DNA of 64,000 nucleotides, from contig NZ_CP113527.1 of assembly GCF_028877475.1 (NCBI RefSeq), forward strand, positions 4,383,527 through 4,447,526, written 5' to 3'. The DNA comes from Lysinibacillus irui. GTDB taxonomy: Bacteria > Bacillota > Bacilli > Bacillales_A > Planococcaceae. The stretch's first letter is position 1. Every line of letters begins with the position of its first letter. This document shows positions 53,597 to 63,922 of the stretch, piece after piece. Under the pieces are notes generated by a model that made no database searches, was not told the DNA's origin, and saw nothing but the letters and a program-made list of their open reading frames with translations. The position numbers and the translations under genes were made by a program.

Positions 53597-54445
53597 TTAT
53601 TCTTCCTGTAAGTTCAAAATTTCTAAAATACGTTCTAAATCATCTTCGGAATAAAATTCAATTTCAATTTTTCCTTTATTGTTTGTTTTTTTGATTTGTA
53701 CATTTGTTCCAAAATAATCACGTAATTGGGATTCTTTGGCTGCTACAAAAATATCTTTCTTCTTTGGTGGAATTGTTTCACGTGAAACTTCTTCATTGAT
53801 ACTTTGTACTAGCATTTCAACCTGACGTACATTCAAGCCTAGGTTAATTACCTTATTGGCTACTTCTGAAATTCTTCTTTTATTTTTCAAGCCGAGTAAA
53901 GCCCGTCCTTGCCCCATTGATAACATGCCTTCATTCATCAATTTTCGAACATCTTCTGGTAAAGCAAGTAGACGAACGTGATTGGCTATATGTGGTCTAC
54001 TTTTTCCTAGCCGCTTAGATAATTCTTCTTGTGTTAAATGTAGGTTTTCCATTAAGCTCTGATAGGCTTCTGCTTCTTCAATAACTGTTAAATCCTCACG
54101 TTGGAGATTTTCTAAAATGGCTAGCTCCATCATTTGAGCATCTGATAGCTCTTTAATAATGACAGGAATAACCTCTAATTCAGCTAAGAGACATGCTCTA
54201 TAACGGCGTTCCCCAGCAACAATTTCAAATTTACGTCCTTTTTTTCGAACAGCAATTGGCTGCAAAATACCATGCTCTTTAATAGAATCTGCTAGCTCCT
54301 GTAAACTTTCCTCATCAAAAATTTTACGAGGCTGATATGGGTTCGCAACAATTAAATCCAATTGGATTTCTTCTACTTGCCCACTTTGTTCTAAAGACTC
54401 TCCTGGAAATAGTGCACCAATGCCCCTTCCTAAACCTTTAGCCAT
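53597..54445 (-). CDS. parB: Chromosome-partitioning protein ParB (Spo0J)
   Basis: CTPase clamp that loads at parS and spreads (282 residues). N-terminal CTP-binding motif GERRYRA, central helix-turn-helix (LSKRLGKSRPHIANHVRLL), C-terminal dimerisation domain. It overlaps parA by 8 bp. A parS site lies inside the gene at 53774-53789. By homology it also licenses sporulation and SMC loading. Confidence 0.97.
   Translation of the reverse strand: MAKGLGRGIGALFPGESLEQSGQVEEIQLDLIVANPYQPRKIFDEESLQELADSIKEHGILQPIAVRKKGRKFEIVAGERRYRACLLAELEVIPVIIKELSDAQMMELAILENLQREDLTVIEEAEAYQSLMENLHLTQEELSKRLGKSRPHIANHVRLLALPEDVRKLMNEGMLSMGQGRALLGLKNKRRISEVANKVINLGLNVRQVEMLVQSINEEVSRETIPPKKKDIFVAAKESQLRDYFGTNVQIKKTNNKGKIEIEFYSEDDLERILEILNLQEE
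53774..53789. promoter_or_regulatory. parS site inside parB
   Basis: TGTTTCACGTGAAACT, 15 of 16 bases identical to the B. subtilis parS palindrome TGTTTCACGTGAAACA. B. subtilis also has a parS within spo0J. Confidence 0.92.
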
Positions 54446-55199
54446 TTTTTATCACTTCCCTCGCCATCTCCAAATAAACTTCTGCACCTCTAGATTTTGC
54501 GTCGTAAGTGATGATTGGTTGACCATGACTTGGTGCCTCACTTAATCGCACATTACGAGGAATGATCGTTTTATATACTTTATCTTGGAAATATTTTTTT
54601 ACTTCATCAATAACCTGTAAACCTAAGTTTGTTCGTGCATCCAACATTGTTAAAAGAACCCCATCAATATAAAGCTGCTGGTTTAGATGCTTTTGAACAA
54701 GTCGAACAGTGGATAATAATTGACTTAGCCCTTCCAATGCATAGTATTCACATTGAACCGGGATAATCAGTGCATCTGAAGCAGTTAATGCATTAATTGT
54801 TAAAAGTCCTAAAGAAGGAGGACAGTCAATAATAATATAATCGAAATCTTCTTTAACATTTTGCAGTGCATGTTTTAATCGCACTTCTCTTGAAATAGTA
54901 GAAACCAACTCAATTTCGGCACCTGCAAGTGAAATTGTTGCTGGCACGATTGATAAATTTTCAACATTTGTTTTTTGAATGACATTTTCTACATCTTCGT
55001 CGTCAATGAGCACATCATAAATACAGCCCTGTATTTCTCCTTTATTAATACCAAGTCCACTTGTTGTATTCCCCTGCGGATCAGTATCAATTAAAAGCAC
55101 TTTCTTACCTAAATAAGCTAGGCAAGCGCTCAAATTGACCGAAGTTGTTGTTTTACCTACGCCACCCTTTTGATTGGCGATTGCTATAATTCTACCCAT
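54438..55199 (-). CDS. parA: Chromosome-partitioning ATPase ParA (Soj)
   Basis: Deviant-Walker ATPase (253 residues) that acts with ParB in origin segregation and regulates DnaA. Walker A KGGVGKTTTSVNL at about 11-23, Walker B region IIIDCPPSLG. First gene of parA-parB; an intergenic gap with the noc terminator lies upstream. Confidence 0.97.
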   Translation of the reverse strand: MGRIIAIANQKGGVGKTTTSVNLSACLAYLGKKVLLIDTDPQGNTTSGLGINKGEIQGCIYDVLIDDEDVENVIQKTNVENLSIVPATISLAGAEIELVSTISREVRLKHALQNVKEDFDYIIIDCPPSLGLLTINALTASDALIIPVQCEYYALEGLSQLLSTVRLVQKHLNQQLYIDGVLLTMLDARTNLGLQVIDEVKKYFQDKVYKTIIPRNVRLSEAPSHGQPIITYDAKSRGAEVYLEMAREVIKNG

Positions 55200-55334
55200 T
55201 TAAAAGCACCTGCTTTCATCTATCAAAGTTTACTTTGACAAATCATTTGTAAAATCACTCTTTAATCCGCTATCTAACTCTCATTCTATCAAAAAAATTG
55301 AAGAGAGTTGTATAAAATATTAAGAATATATACA

Positions 55335-55373
55335 AAAAAGGAGATATCTCATTTATCTTTCTGAGATATCTCC
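55335..55373 (-). terminator. Terminator after noc
   Basis: Perfect 12-bp stem GGAGATATCTCA/TGAGATATCTCC with a 10-base loop and six T on the minus strand. Confidence 0.9.
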
Positions 55374-55422
55374 TCTGTACAGTGTTCGATAAAGCTCTAA
55401 ATTACTTTTTTAGAATAATTTA

Positions 55423-56322
55423 TTACACCTTTTTCTTTTTAGGTATCTTCACTGTAATTTGATAATATTCTTCTGTATCTTCTTCTTCTGTTTTCACCGT
55501 AATACCGCTTTTTGTTACCATTGTTAACGATTGTTTAATCGTATTTAAAGCAATGCGTACATCTTTACTTATAGCTTTTCTCTTTGGCTTTGCTTTCCTT
55601 GGTGCCGATTCTTCCTGCTCGTCTGTTACTGGATTTAATATTGTCTGAATTTGTTCCTCTAATTGACGAACATTCCAATCATTATCAATCGTTTGTTGTA
55701 AAATTTCTAATTGTAATGGTTGATCTTTTACTGCGATTAATGCACGTGCATGTCGTTCAGATATTTGGCGCTTCAAAATGGCTTGCTGCACTTCTTCCGG
55801 CAACCTTAATAAACGTAATTTATTGGCTACAGTGGATTGTCCTTTTCCAAGTCGTTGGGCAAGTGCTTCCTGTGTAAGCTCATGAAGCTCTAATAATTTT
55901 TGATAGGCTACCGCTTCTTCAATTGCAGTTAACTCTTCACGCTGTAAGTTCTCTATTAACGCAATAGAAGCTGTTTCCTTATCAGTTAAATTACGTACAA
56001 TAGCAGGGACCTCTGTCCATTGTAGCTTTTTCATCGCCCGATAACGACGCTCACCGGCAATGATTTCATATTGATTTTCTGATGTTTTACGTACAACAAT
56101 TGGCTGAATCACACCATGTGTATGAATGGTTCTTGATAATTCCTCAATTTTTTCATCATCAAAAATAGTACGTGGCTGAAAACGGTTAGGTACAATTTGA
56201 TTAATAGGCAACTTTATGACTTCTTCCGCTGCATGAACCGCCTCTGCTTGTTCTACTTCATTTTTCACAATAGGCTCCGTTTTACTCCCGCCTCCAAAAA
56301 AACGTGAAAAAGGACTTTTCAT
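55423..56322 (-). CDS. noc: Nucleoid occlusion protein Noc
   Basis: ParB paralog (299 residues) that binds NBS sites and the membrane to block division over the nucleoid. The amphipathic N-terminus [11 protein letters not shown] is the membrane-targeting segment of Noc; CTP motif GERRYRA, HTH about 150-200 ([19 protein letters not shown]). Placed between rsmG and parA as in Bacillus. Distinguished from ParB by the N-terminal helix and the neighbour rsmG. Confidence 0.95.
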   Translation of the reverse strand: MKSPFSRFFGGGSKTEPIVKNEVEQAEAVHAAEEVIKLPINQIVPNRFQPRTIFDDEKIEELSRTIHTHGVIQPIVVRKTSENQYEIIAGERRYRAMKKLQWTEVPAIVRNLTDKETASIALIENLQREELTAIEEAVAYQKLLELHELTQEALAQRLGKGQSTVANKLRLLRLPEEVQQAILKRQISERHARALIAVKDQPLQLEILQQTIDNDWNVRQLEEQIQTILNPVTDEQEESAPRKAKPKRKAISKDVRIALNTIKQSLTMVTKSGITVKTEEEDTEEYYQITVKIPKKKKV

Positions 56323-56481
56323 CCAAGTGGCACCACCTTTAAGTAACTATCTTGCTCTGTGTCATTCTATTATTATTTATTATATTTCTCCAAATGTATA
56401 TAGTTCATAGATGTCTTTTGCGTGAACCATCCATAACTAGTATGTATGCTCAAAATAGAAAAAATATTTTCTACTTTGAGT

Positions 56482-56497
56482 AGTTTCACATGAAACA
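56482..56497. promoter_or_regulatory. Degenerate parS-like site between noc and rsmG
   Basis: AGTTTCACATGAAACA matches parS at 14 of 16 bases. It lies in the short noc/rsmG gap, 4 bases past the rsmG stop. Could be a weak ParB site. Confidence 0.55.
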
Positions 56498-56501
56498 CTA
56501 A

Positions 56502-57218
56502 TTATTGAATCGGTGTTTTATTTGGTACACCTGGCTTACGCGGGTATTTTTTCGGTGTTCCTTTTATTTTATCAAATATATATAAAATGCGGTCACTTTC
56601 TTCAATAGGTAGCTTGAAAGAAAATTCTTCTCTTAGTTTAACACCTAATGTTGTTAAAGCTTTTTTAGCATCCTTTAATTCTTCTGCCCCAGCTGCAGCT
56701 TTTAAAGCAACAAAATATCCATCTTGTTTTGCTAAAGGTACGCATAACTCCGATAACACTGATAACCGAGCTACAGCGCGTGCTGTTACCACATCAAATT
56801 GTTCACGATATTTTACATTTTGACCAAACTCTTCAGCTCGTGCGTGTACAAAATGCATATTTTCTAATTGTAACTCATCACTTAGATGATTTAAAAATGT
56901 AATTCTTTTATTTAAAGAGTCGACAATTGTGACGTGTAAATGTGGGAAACAGATTTTAATAGGTATACTAGGGAAACCTGCACCTGCTCCAACATCACAA
57001 ACAGTGGTTACTTTGGAAAAATCAAAATAGAAAGAGGCACTAATTGAATCAAAGAAATGCTTTAAATAAACGCCTTCTACATCTGTAATAGCCGTTAAAT
57101 TCATCTTTTCATTCCACTCGACAAGTAGCTCAAAGTACTTTTTAAATTGAGAGATCTGCTTATCTGAAAGTACAATGCCTTTCTCTTTCAGTGCCTCTAT
57201 AAATTGTTGTTCGTTCAT
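56502..57218 (-). CDS. rsmG: 16S rRNA (guanine-527-N7) methyltransferase
   Basis: SAM-dependent methyltransferase (238 residues) acting on G527 of 16S rRNA; loss gives low-level streptomycin resistance in other bacteria. SAM motif [14 protein letters not shown], plus [12 protein letters not shown]. Downstream of mnmG across a hairpin. Confidence 0.97.
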   Translation of the reverse strand: MNEQQFIEALKEKGIVLSDKQISQFKKYFELLVEWNEKMNLTAITDVEGVYLKHFFDSISASFYFDFSKVTTVCDVGAGAGFPSIPIKICFPHLHVTIVDSLNKRITFLNHLSDELQLENMHFVHARAEEFGQNVKYREQFDVVTARAVARLSVLSELCVPLAKQDGYFVALKAAAGAEELKDAKKALTTLGVKLREEFSFKLPIEESDRILYIFDKIKGTPKKYPRKPGVPNKTPIQ

Positions 57219-57282
57219 GTAAAGTCTCCTTTATTAATCTAGCTATCCTGTTCTACCAATAGGATAACTTTAAAAATAGGAA

Positions 57283-57304
57283 GCGGGCACAATGGTATGC
57301 CCGC
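57283..57304 (-). terminator. Terminator after mnmG
   Basis: GCGGGCA/TGCCCGC stem with an 8-base loop; the T tract on the minus strand is interrupted, so some read-through into rsmG is likely. Confidence 0.65.
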
Positions 57305-57327
57305 CCCTTATTTACTTTACTGTCTTA

Positions 57328-59220
57328 TTAGCTGCTTACTTTCGCAATTTTACCTTGTTCAATGTAAACAAGCAGAATGGATATATCTGCTGGATTAACT
57401 CCAGAAATACGAGAGGCTTGGGCAATAGAAAGAGGTAAAACCTGTTTTAATTTTTGACGTGCTTCTGTTGCTAAACCAGAAATAGCATCGTAATCAATAT
57501 TCTCAGGGATTTTTTTATTTTCCATTTTGTGTAGCTTCTCTACCTGTTGCAATGCCTTTTCGATATAGCCTTCATATTTAAGCTGTATTTCAATTTGCTC
57601 TTTCACTTCATCTGACAATTCAATTTCTGCCGGAATTAAAGAAGATATTAACTCATAATGCATTTCAGGACGTTTTAATAAATCTGCGCCACGAATACCA
57701 TCTTTTAATTCACTACCACCAACTGAACGAATAACAGATTGCGTTGTCTCATTTGGTTTAATAATGACTTCACGAAGACGTGCAATTTCCTTTTCAATCA
57801 GCTCTTTTTTCTCATTGAATTTATTATATCTTTCTTGTGGAATCATGCCCATGTTATATGCAAGCTCGATTAAACGTAAATCTGCGTTATCGTGGCGTAA
57901 CAATAGACGATATTCTGCACGAGATGTTAATAAACGATACGGCTCATTTGTCCCTTTTGTTACCAGGTCATCGATCAAAACGCCAATATAGGCATCAGAG
58001 CGACTTAAAATTAACTCTTCTTTACCAAGGACATTCGCAGCAGCATTCATTCCTGCCATTAAGCCTTGTGCGGCTGCTTCTTCATAACCAGATGTACCGT
58101 TAATTTGCCCAGCTGTATATAAGCCTTTAATACGTTTTGTTTCTAATGTTGGCCATAATTGTGTTGGCACTATTGAATCATATTCAATTGCATAACCAGC
58201 ACGCATCATTTCCGCATTTTCTAAGCCAGGGATAGATTTTAGTAAACGTGTTTGAACATGCTCTGGTAAACTTGTTGATAAACCTTGAACATAGACCTCA
58301 CGCGTGTTACGACCTTCTGGCTCCAAGAATATTTGATGTCGTGGCTTATCATTAAAGCGCACAACTTTATCTTCAATCGACGGACAATAACGTGGACCTG
58401 TCCCTTTGATCATCCCTGAATACATCGGTGAAAGATGTAAATTCGCTTCAATAATTTCATGTGTTTCAGGACTTGTATATGTTAACCAGCAAGGAAGTTG
58501 ATCCATAATGAATTCAGTTGTTTCAAAACTAAATGCACGTGGAACATCATCTCCTGGTTGAATCTCTGTTTTGTCATAATCAATTGTACGGTTATTTACA
58601 CGTGGTGGTGTACCTGTTTTAAAACGAACTAAATCAAAACCAAGCTCTTTTAAATTATCAGCTAAACGGATCGAAGGTTGTTGATTATTAGGACCGCTTG
58701 AGTATTTCATATCACCGATAATAATTTCACCGCGTAAGAAAGTACCTGTTGTCACCACTACTGTTTTAGCACGATAGACGGCTCCAATTTGTGTAATGAC
58801 CCCTTTCACTTCTCCATCTTCAATAATTAACTCTTCAACCATTCCTTGATGGATTGTTAGGTTTTCAGTTTCCTCCAACACACGTTTCATCTCTTGTTGG
58901 TATAAAACTTTGTCTGCTTGTGCGCGCAATGCACGTACTGCTGGACCTTTTCCTGTATTTAACATTCTCATTTGTATATGTGTTTTATCAATAACTTTCC
59001 CCATGACGCCACCTAAAGCGTCAATTTCACGTACGACGATTCCTTTGGCAGGGCCACCGATAGATGGATTACACGGCATAAATGCAATCATATCTAAATT
59101 GATTGTTAGCATTAATGTGTTTGCGCCCATTTTAGCCGCAGCATGAGCAGCTTCTGAACCTGCGTGACCTGCGCCAATTACAATAACATCATACGTGCCT
59201 GCCTCATATTTTGTTGGCAT
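57328..59220 (-). CDS. mnmG: tRNA uridine-34 5-carboxymethylaminomethyl synthase MnmG
   Basis: FAD-dependent subunit (630 residues) that with MnmE modifies wobble uridine 34. FAD motif [15 protein letters not shown] near residue 16, catalytic region [12 protein letters not shown]-terminal helical MnmE-contact domain. Directly after mnmE in the same direction (28-bp gap). Confidence 0.98.
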   Translation of the reverse strand: MPTKYEAGTYDVIVIGAGHAGSEAAHAAAKMGANTLMLTINLDMIAFMPCNPSIGGPAKGIVVREIDALGGVMGKVIDKTHIQMRMLNTGKGPAVRALRAQADKVLYQQEMKRVLEETENLTIHQGMVEELIIEDGEVKGVITQIGAVYRAKTVVVTTGTFLRGEIIIGDMKYSSGPNNQQPSIRLADNLKELGFDLVRFKTGTPPRVNNRTIDYDKTEIQPGDDVPRAFSFETTEFIMDQLPCWLTYTSPETHEIIEANLHLSPMYSGMIKGTGPRYCPSIEDKVVRFNDKPRHQIFLEPEGRNTREVYVQGLSTSLPEHVQTRLLKSIPGLENAEMMRAGYAIEYDSIVPTQLWPTLETKRIKGLYTAGQINGTSGYEEAAAQGLMAGMNAAANVLGKEELILSRSDAYIGVLIDDLVTKGTNEPYRLLTSRAEYRLLLRHDNADLRLIELAYNMGMIPQERYNKFNEKKELIEKEIARLREVIIKPNETTQSVIRSVGGSELKDGIRGADLLKRPEMHYELISSLIPAEIELSDEVKEQIEIQLKYEGYIEKALQQVEKLHKMENKKIPENIDYDAISGLATEARQKLKQVLPLSIAQASRISGVNPADISILLVYIEQGKIAKVSS

Positions 59221-59248
59221 GCTCGTATCTTCCTTTCCCTTTATAAAT

Positions 59249-60634
59249 TTATTTTCCTAAGCAGAACTGTGAAAATAACTGATTAATTAGGCTTTCTTGT
59301 ACTGTGTCACCAATAATTTCACCAAGTATTTCCCATGTTCTTGTTACATCAATTTGTACCATATCTACTGGTACACCCTCCTGTGCAGCTGCTATTGCAT
59401 CTTCTACTGTTGCTTGTGCTTGGTGCAGAAGAGCAATATGTCTTGCATTTGAAACATATGTTAAATCGCCCGCTTCGATTTGTCCTTCAAAGAATAATGC
59501 TGCAATGGCTTCCTCTAATTCAGTAATGCCCTCCTCCTGTAACAGAGAAGTCGTGACAATACGGTGGTCACCAGCTAATTCTTTAACACGTGCTAAATCT
59601 ATTTTTTGCGGTAGATCTGTTTTATTAACAATGACGATGTAATCCATCGAATCAATTGTTTCGAAAAGTCGCTCATCCTCTGCAGTCAATTCATCTGCAT
59701 AGTTTAATACAAATAAAATTAAATCTGCTCCACGAAGAGCTTCACGAGAGCGTTCTACACCAATTCGTTCAACAATATCCTCTGTTTCCCGGATACCTGC
59801 TGTATCCACTAAACGAAGTGGAACACCACGTACATTGACGTACTCTTCTATAATATCACGAGTCGTACCTGCGATATCTGTCACTATGGCCTTATTTTCT
59901 TGTACTAAGCTATTTAAAAGCGAAGATTTCCCTACATTCGGACGACCTAAAATAACAGTTGATAATCCCTCGCGCAAAATCTTTCCTTGAGAAGATGTTT
60001 GTAGAAGTTTAATAATTTCATTTCTTACCCATGTACATTTCTCTACTAATACAGGGACCGTCATTTCTTCTACATCATCATACTCCGGATAATCTATATT
60101 AACCTCTACCTGTGCTAATGTCTCTAGTAAAGCTTGGCGTAAATCACCAATAAGTCTCGACAATTTCCCATCCATTTGGCCCAAAGCAACATTCATCGCA
60201 CGATCTGTTTTTGCTCTTATCAAATCCATAACAGCTTCAGCCTGTGAAAGATCTATACGTCCATTTAAAAAAGCTCGTTTTGTGAATTCACCTGGCTCAG
60301 CTAATCTTGCTCCATTTGTTAAGGCAAGTTTTAATACGCGATTGACTGAAACTAGTCCACCATGACAGTTTATTTCTACAACATCCTCACGCGTGAATGT
60401 TTTAGGTCCACGCATCAGCGATAGCATAACTTCCTCTACTACCTCATTTGTTTTAGGATCAACTAAATGCCCATAATGAATGGTGTGCGAATCTTTCGTA
60501 GTTAAACTTTTTCCACCAGGTGATTTGAATATTTTATCTGCAATCGTTACTGCCTCGTCCCCACTTAAACGAACGATGGCTATGGCACCTTCACCCATTG
60601 GTGTGGATATCGCAGCAATTGTATCGAACTCCAT
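59249..60634 (-). CDS. mnmE: tRNA modification GTPase MnmE
   Basis: GTPase partner of MnmG (461 residues). N-terminal folate-binding domain 1-120, G domain with [27 protein letters not shown] and NKTDL, and the C-terminal catalytic C-L-G-K at the very end. Starts after the mnmE-jag gap, which holds DnaA boxes. Confidence 0.98.
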   Translation of the reverse strand: MEFDTIAAISTPMGEGAIAIVRLSGDEAVTIADKIFKSPGGKSLTTKDSHTIHYGHLVDPKTNEVVEEVMLSLMRGPKTFTREDVVEINCHGGLVSVNRVLKLALTNGARLAEPGEFTKRAFLNGRIDLSQAEAVMDLIRAKTDRAMNVALGQMDGKLSRLIGDLRQALLETLAQVEVNIDYPEYDDVEEMTVPVLVEKCTWVRNEIIKLLQTSSQGKILREGLSTVILGRPNVGKSSLLNSLVQENKAIVTDIAGTTRDIIEEYVNVRGVPLRLVDTAGIRETEDIVERIGVERSREALRGADLILFVLNYADELTAEDERLFETIDSMDYIVIVNKTDLPQKIDLARVKELAGDHRIVTTSLLQEEGITELEEAIAALFFEGQIEAGDLTYVSNARHIALLHQAQATVEDAIAAAQEGVPVDMVQIDVTRTWEILGEIIGDTVQESLINQLFSQFCLGK

Positions 60635-60652
60635 TTAATGACCTCCTCAACG

Positions 60653-60756
60653 TTATCCACATGTGGATAATCAAAACCGACCAATACTTACTAACACCTT
60701 AGACTAACATATTTTCTGCAAAATCTAAAGTAAGGATCATTTCCAAATGTGGATAA
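60653..60756. other. DnaA-box cluster in the mnmE-jag gap
   Basis: Two perfect DnaA boxes abut head to head at 60653-60670 (TTATCCACA then TGTGGATAA), and a third perfect box lies at 60748-60756, all within 104 bases of non-coding DNA upstream of mnmE, about 3 kb from oriC. Confidence 0.85.
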
Positions 60757-60812
60757 AATCATTTTTATAGTTAATCTTATTTTCGACAAATATCGATATT
60801 CTCTGTCACATT

Positions 60813-60851
60813 AAAAAGGTCATTTTATCACGCAGATAAAATGACCTTTCA
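60813..60851 (-). terminator. Terminator after jag
   Basis: Perfect 15-bp stem (60815-60829 with 60835-60849), 5-base loop, T-rich end on the minus strand; closes the rpmH-rnpA-spoIIIJ-jag unit. Confidence 0.9.
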
Positions 60852-60885
60852 AAATATATTGTCTGTATGATTTTTGAGCAACAGT

Positions 60886-61689
60886 CTAACGGTTTTTTAC
60901 TGGTTCAATTACTAAATAACGATTAGGTTCTGTGCCTTCTGAATACGTTTCAAGATCTAGACGATTTGCTAATTGATTATGAATTATCTTTCGTTCGTAA
61001 GACGGCATTGGTTCAAATGCCACACGTTGATTTAAGCGTAATGCTTTATCCGCCATTCGATCTGCCAATAATTCTAATGCTACTTGTCTACGTTCGCGAT
61101 AGTTTTCTACATCTAATTTCACCATTAAAAATTGCTTAGCACTTTTATTTAATATTAGTTGCGTTAATTGCTGTAAGGAATTTAGTGTTTGACCTCGTTT
61201 CCCGATAAGCAGTGCCGCCTTCTCACTTTTTAATTGAAATAATACATATTTCCCTTCACGAGTCGTAGCAATATCAAGATCATGAATATCCAGTTGTTCA
61301 GCAATGCTTACTAAATACGCTTTTGCATCTTCAATTGGATTTGCTGAATCTACTTCTTCATTTTGTTCTTTAACGACTTGTTGAACAGCTTCGATTTCAC
61401 TTGGTTGTTCAGAAACTTGTGAACTTATTGTTTCAACATTATCTACTGCCAGTGGTTCGTCTAATTGTGTCGTATTTTGCGGTTCGGCTTTTTCGTTTTC
61501 AATTGTCGGAACCTGAACTTCCTTTATAGTTACACGTACCTCTGCAGAACGTGCACCAAAACCTAAAAATCCTTTTTTACCTTCTTGTAAAACTTCAACA
61601 TCTACTTGTTCACGGGTTTTGCCAAGTTTCTGTAACGCCAATGAGATCGCTTCTTGTGTTGTTGCGCCTATTTGCGTAAGTTGTTTCAC
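60886..61689 (-). CDS. jag: RNA-binding protein Jag (KhpB)
   Basis: SpoIIIJ-associated RNA-binding protein (267 residues). Jag-N domain 1-52 (LGKTREQVDVEVLQEGKKGF), acidic Gln/Glu-rich linker to about 115, then KH (KAALLIGKRGQTLNSLQ) and R3H (NYRERRQVALELLADRMA) domains. GTG start overlaps the yidC stop by four bases (GTGA). It has a longer linker than many homologs. Confidence 0.96.
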   Translation of the reverse strand: MKQLTQIGATTQEAISLALQKLGKTREQVDVEVLQEGKKGFLGFGARSAEVRVTIKEVQVPTIENEKAEPQNTTQLDEPLAVDNVETISSQVSEQPSEIEAVQQVVKEQNEEVDSANPIEDAKAYLVSIAEQLDIHDLDIATTREGKYVLFQLKSEKAALLIGKRGQTLNSLQQLTQLILNKSAKQFLMVKLDVENYRERRQVALELLADRMADKALRLNQRVAFEPMPSYERKIIHNQLANRLDLETYSEGTEPNRYLVIEPVKNR

Positions 61690-62456
61690 TTTTTAGCCCC
61701 TCCATTTTGAGCAGGTTGTGTTTTATCTTTATTCCAAGGTTTATAAATAAACAGGTTTTGGAAAATCGAAATAATATTCCCGATTACCCAATATAGTGAT
61801 AATGCAGCTGGTAAGGCCATACCAAAAGCAATGATCATGAATGGCATAATATACATCATAATTTTCATTTGAGGATTATCCATTGCTGGTCCTGTACGCA
61901 ATACGATAAATTGCATTAAACCTGCCGTAATTGCTAATGCAGGTGCAGGATCTGCTAACGGGAAGATAAAGAAATTCCCTAAATCAAATGTAGATGTAGC
62001 ATTCATACGACTAATTGCATGATAGAAACCAATTAAAATTGGCATTTGAATGATTACTGGTAAACATCCAGCAAGTGGGTTTACTCCAGATTCACTCATT
62101 AGCTTCATCATTTCTTGCTGATATTGTTGCTGTGTCTGAGCATCCTTAGAAGCATACTTCTTTTGCAATTCCTTCAATTTTGGCTGAATTTCTTGCATCT
62201 TTTTAGAGCTCTTTGTTTGTTTAATCATTAAAGGTAAAATTGCTAAACGAATAATAATTGTTACGGCAATAATCCCCCATGCATACGTACCGAGCAGATC
62301 AGCAAAGTATTTTATCGCTGATACCAACGGCCAAACAATGAATTCATTCCAGAAGCCTGTGCTGTCTTTGGAAATTGGTTCATTGAATTCTGTACAACCA
62401 GAAAGTAGTAAGGCTACTGATACTAGTGACAAAATTACCCAATGTTGTTTTTTCAA
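61686..62456 (-). CDS. spoIIIJ: Membrane protein insertase YidC (SpoIIIJ type)
   Basis: Membrane insertase (256 residues) needed for membrane protein assembly and, in Bacillus, sigma-G activation in the forespore. Lipobox LLSGC with Cys21, five transmembrane helices, and conserved GCLPVIIQMPILIGFYHAI. The start is a TTG at 62456 behind GGGGGAAGAAGG. Next to jag, the position of the SpoIIIJ paralog. Confidence 0.95.
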   Translation of the reverse strand: MKKQHWVILSLVSVALLLSGCTEFNEPISKDSTGFWNEFIVWPLVSAIKYFADLLGTYAWGIIAVTIIIRLAILPLMIKQTKSSKKMQEIQPKLKELQKKYASKDAQTQQQYQQEMMKLMSESGVNPLAGCLPVIIQMPILIGFYHAISRMNATSTFDLGNFFIFPLADPAPALAITAGLMQFIVLRTGPAMDNPQMKIMMYIMPFMIIAFGMALPAALSLYWVIGNIISIFQNLFIYKPWNKDKTQPAQNGGAKK

Positions 62457-62817
62457 CCTTCTTCCCCCTACAATTACTATTCACTTTTTCTTAATTCTAT
62501 ATGCATTTTTTCATTCACAGACAGTTTCCTACCACAAGATCTGCCGGCTACTTTACCTAAATTCTGTCAGCGTTTTGGACGTCCTCAATAAAGATAAAGT
62601 TATCAGTTATTTTATCACGCCTATAACGTTCACTCTACTAAATATTCTAACTACATAAATTTATTCATAAGTTATGTTGCGAAATTTACATACTTTTAGT
62701 GAAATACAGTATTTCATATACCCCTATGCGTATATTCCCCTTACTTATTATCGTATGCAAATTCGCTGTACACTACTATTAACAGGACAGACATTTTTCA
62801 CCACTTGCTTGCATACA
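62457..62817. other. Intergenic region rnpA / spoIIIJ
   Basis: A 361-base AT-rich gap. A small palindrome TGAAATA-CAG-TATTTCA (62699-62715) lacks a T tract and is not a convincing terminator. A promoter for spoIIIJ-jag is expected here, but no clear -35/-10 pair stands out. No gene or RNA was identified. Confidence 0.45.
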
Positions 62818-63162
62818 TTACACTTTCTTCATAACCTTTGCGATTCGTAGTACATGCTGCAAACTCTGTTTCACTTCATGAAAATCCATAGTGGCCGCCG
62901 GTTGTCTGGCGATAATAACATAATCCATATTCGGCTTTAAATCATTCTTTAATTCCTGAATACTTTGTCGAATATAGCGTTTTATTTGGTTGCGTGTTAC
63001 CGCATTCCCAAGCTTTTTACTAACTGATAAACCTACACGAAATTCGGTTTGCCCCTCTTTTGCTAAAAAATAAACGACAAACTGACGATTAGCGAAAGAT
63101 TTACCTTTTTTAAACACCTTTTGAAAGTCATCATTTTTTTTCACTCTTTGGCGTTTTTTCAT
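62818..63162 (-). CDS. rnpA: Ribonuclease P protein component
   Basis: Protein subunit (114 residues) of RNase P that matures tRNA 5' ends. Basic RNR signature [18 protein letters not shown] at about 50-67. The ATG at 63162 has AGGTG upstream; the three codons to an earlier GTG are part of that RBS. Confidence 0.97.
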   Translation of the reverse strand: MKKRQRVKKNDDFQKVFKKGKSFANRQFVVYFLAKEGQTEFRVGLSVSKKLGNAVTRNQIKRYIRQSIQELKNDLKPNMDYVIIARQPAATMDFHEVKQSLQHVLRIAKVMKKV

Positions 63163-63221
63163 TTCTTTCACCTGCTATTAGATAATATCTTTTGATCCTC
63201 ATTTCTAGGTTTACCAAAAAT

Positions 63222-63257
63222 AAAGAAAAAAAAGACCACTGATGTGGCTCAGTGGAC
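63222..63257 (-). terminator. Hairpin terminator between rpmH and rnpA
   Basis: GACCACTGA pairs with TCAGTGGAC (one mismatch) around a 6-base loop, with a long T run on the minus strand, in the rpmH-rnpA gap. It probably gives partial termination, lowering rnpA relative to rpmH. Confidence 0.75.
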
Positions 63258-63262
63258 TTATT

Positions 63263-63397
63263 TTATGCTGATAAAACTTTTCTTCCTTTACGACGACGAG
63301 CAGCAAGAACTTTGCGTCCGTTTTTCGTGCTCATACGTGCGCGGAAACCGTGAACTTTGCTGTGCTTACGTTTTTTTGGTTGGTAAGTACGTTTCAT
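63263..63397 (-). CDS. rpmH: 50S ribosomal protein L34
   Basis: A 44-residue, highly basic protein starting [18 protein letters not shown] and ending in [14 protein letters not shown]. The ATG follows AGGAGGTG. A strong promoter lies 53-82 bases upstream. First gene of the leftward unit next to oriC. Confidence 0.98.
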   Translation of the reverse strand: MKRTYQPKKRKHSKVHGFRARMSTKNGRKVLAARRRKGRKVLSA

Positions 63398-63449
63398 TTA
63401 TATAGACACCTCCTGAATGAGTTGAATTTTTCAACATACAGACTCGAAT

Positions 63450-63479
63450 ATTATATAAAGTATCTAGTTATTTTGTCAA
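63450..63479 (-). promoter_or_regulatory. Sigma-A promoter of rpmH
   Basis: Perfect TTGACA (63474-63479) and TATAAT (63450-63455) with an 18-base spacer on the minus strand. A GTTGAA/TTCAAC hairpin sits in the leader at 63421-63435. Confidence 0.85.
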
Positions 63480-63603
63480 TGTATTTCATAAATTTCTTTT
63501 AGTCATCCACTCTACTTATTTTTTTATTCATCTCAATTTCTATTTAGTTAACATTTGTATTCTCATAAATAACGATTAATTATTTCCCATGAACATAAAA
63601 TAT

Positions 63604-63922
63604 TTATCCACAGAGTACTTGTTTTTTTTACACAGAGTTGTGTATAGTATTTTTTGCATTATTTTTTATCCACAACAATTATCTACAGCTTTTTCACATA
63701 AGCAGTGCTTGTGGACAACTCTGAAGTGCATAACTACAAGCTATGTGGATAAGTTTCATAAACTATTGAAATAGCTTTGTTTTTCTGATACGATTACTGT
63801 GCTTCACTTTGTTGAAAACTGAAACGAACATTTTAATTATCCACAACTGTTAATATGCTGTGGATAATTTTTATCACAGCCTTTGGTTAACTTTTATCCA
63901 CAACTTGTGATTATGTGGACGA
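63604..63922. other. oriC: Replication origin, DnaA-box array upstream of dnaA
   Basis: Six perfect DnaA boxes (63604-63612, 63666-63674, 63744-63752 reversed, 63837-63845, 63859-63867 reversed, 63894-63902), plus near-matches at 63679-63687, 63710-63718 and 63914-63922. In Bacillus the origin has two such clusters, upstream and downstream of dnaA; this is the upstream one. Confidence 0.93.

Noticed and set aside
62699..62715. Terminator after rnpA (TGAAATA-CAG-TATTTCA)
   Set aside because: Weak AT-only stem with no T tract on either strand.
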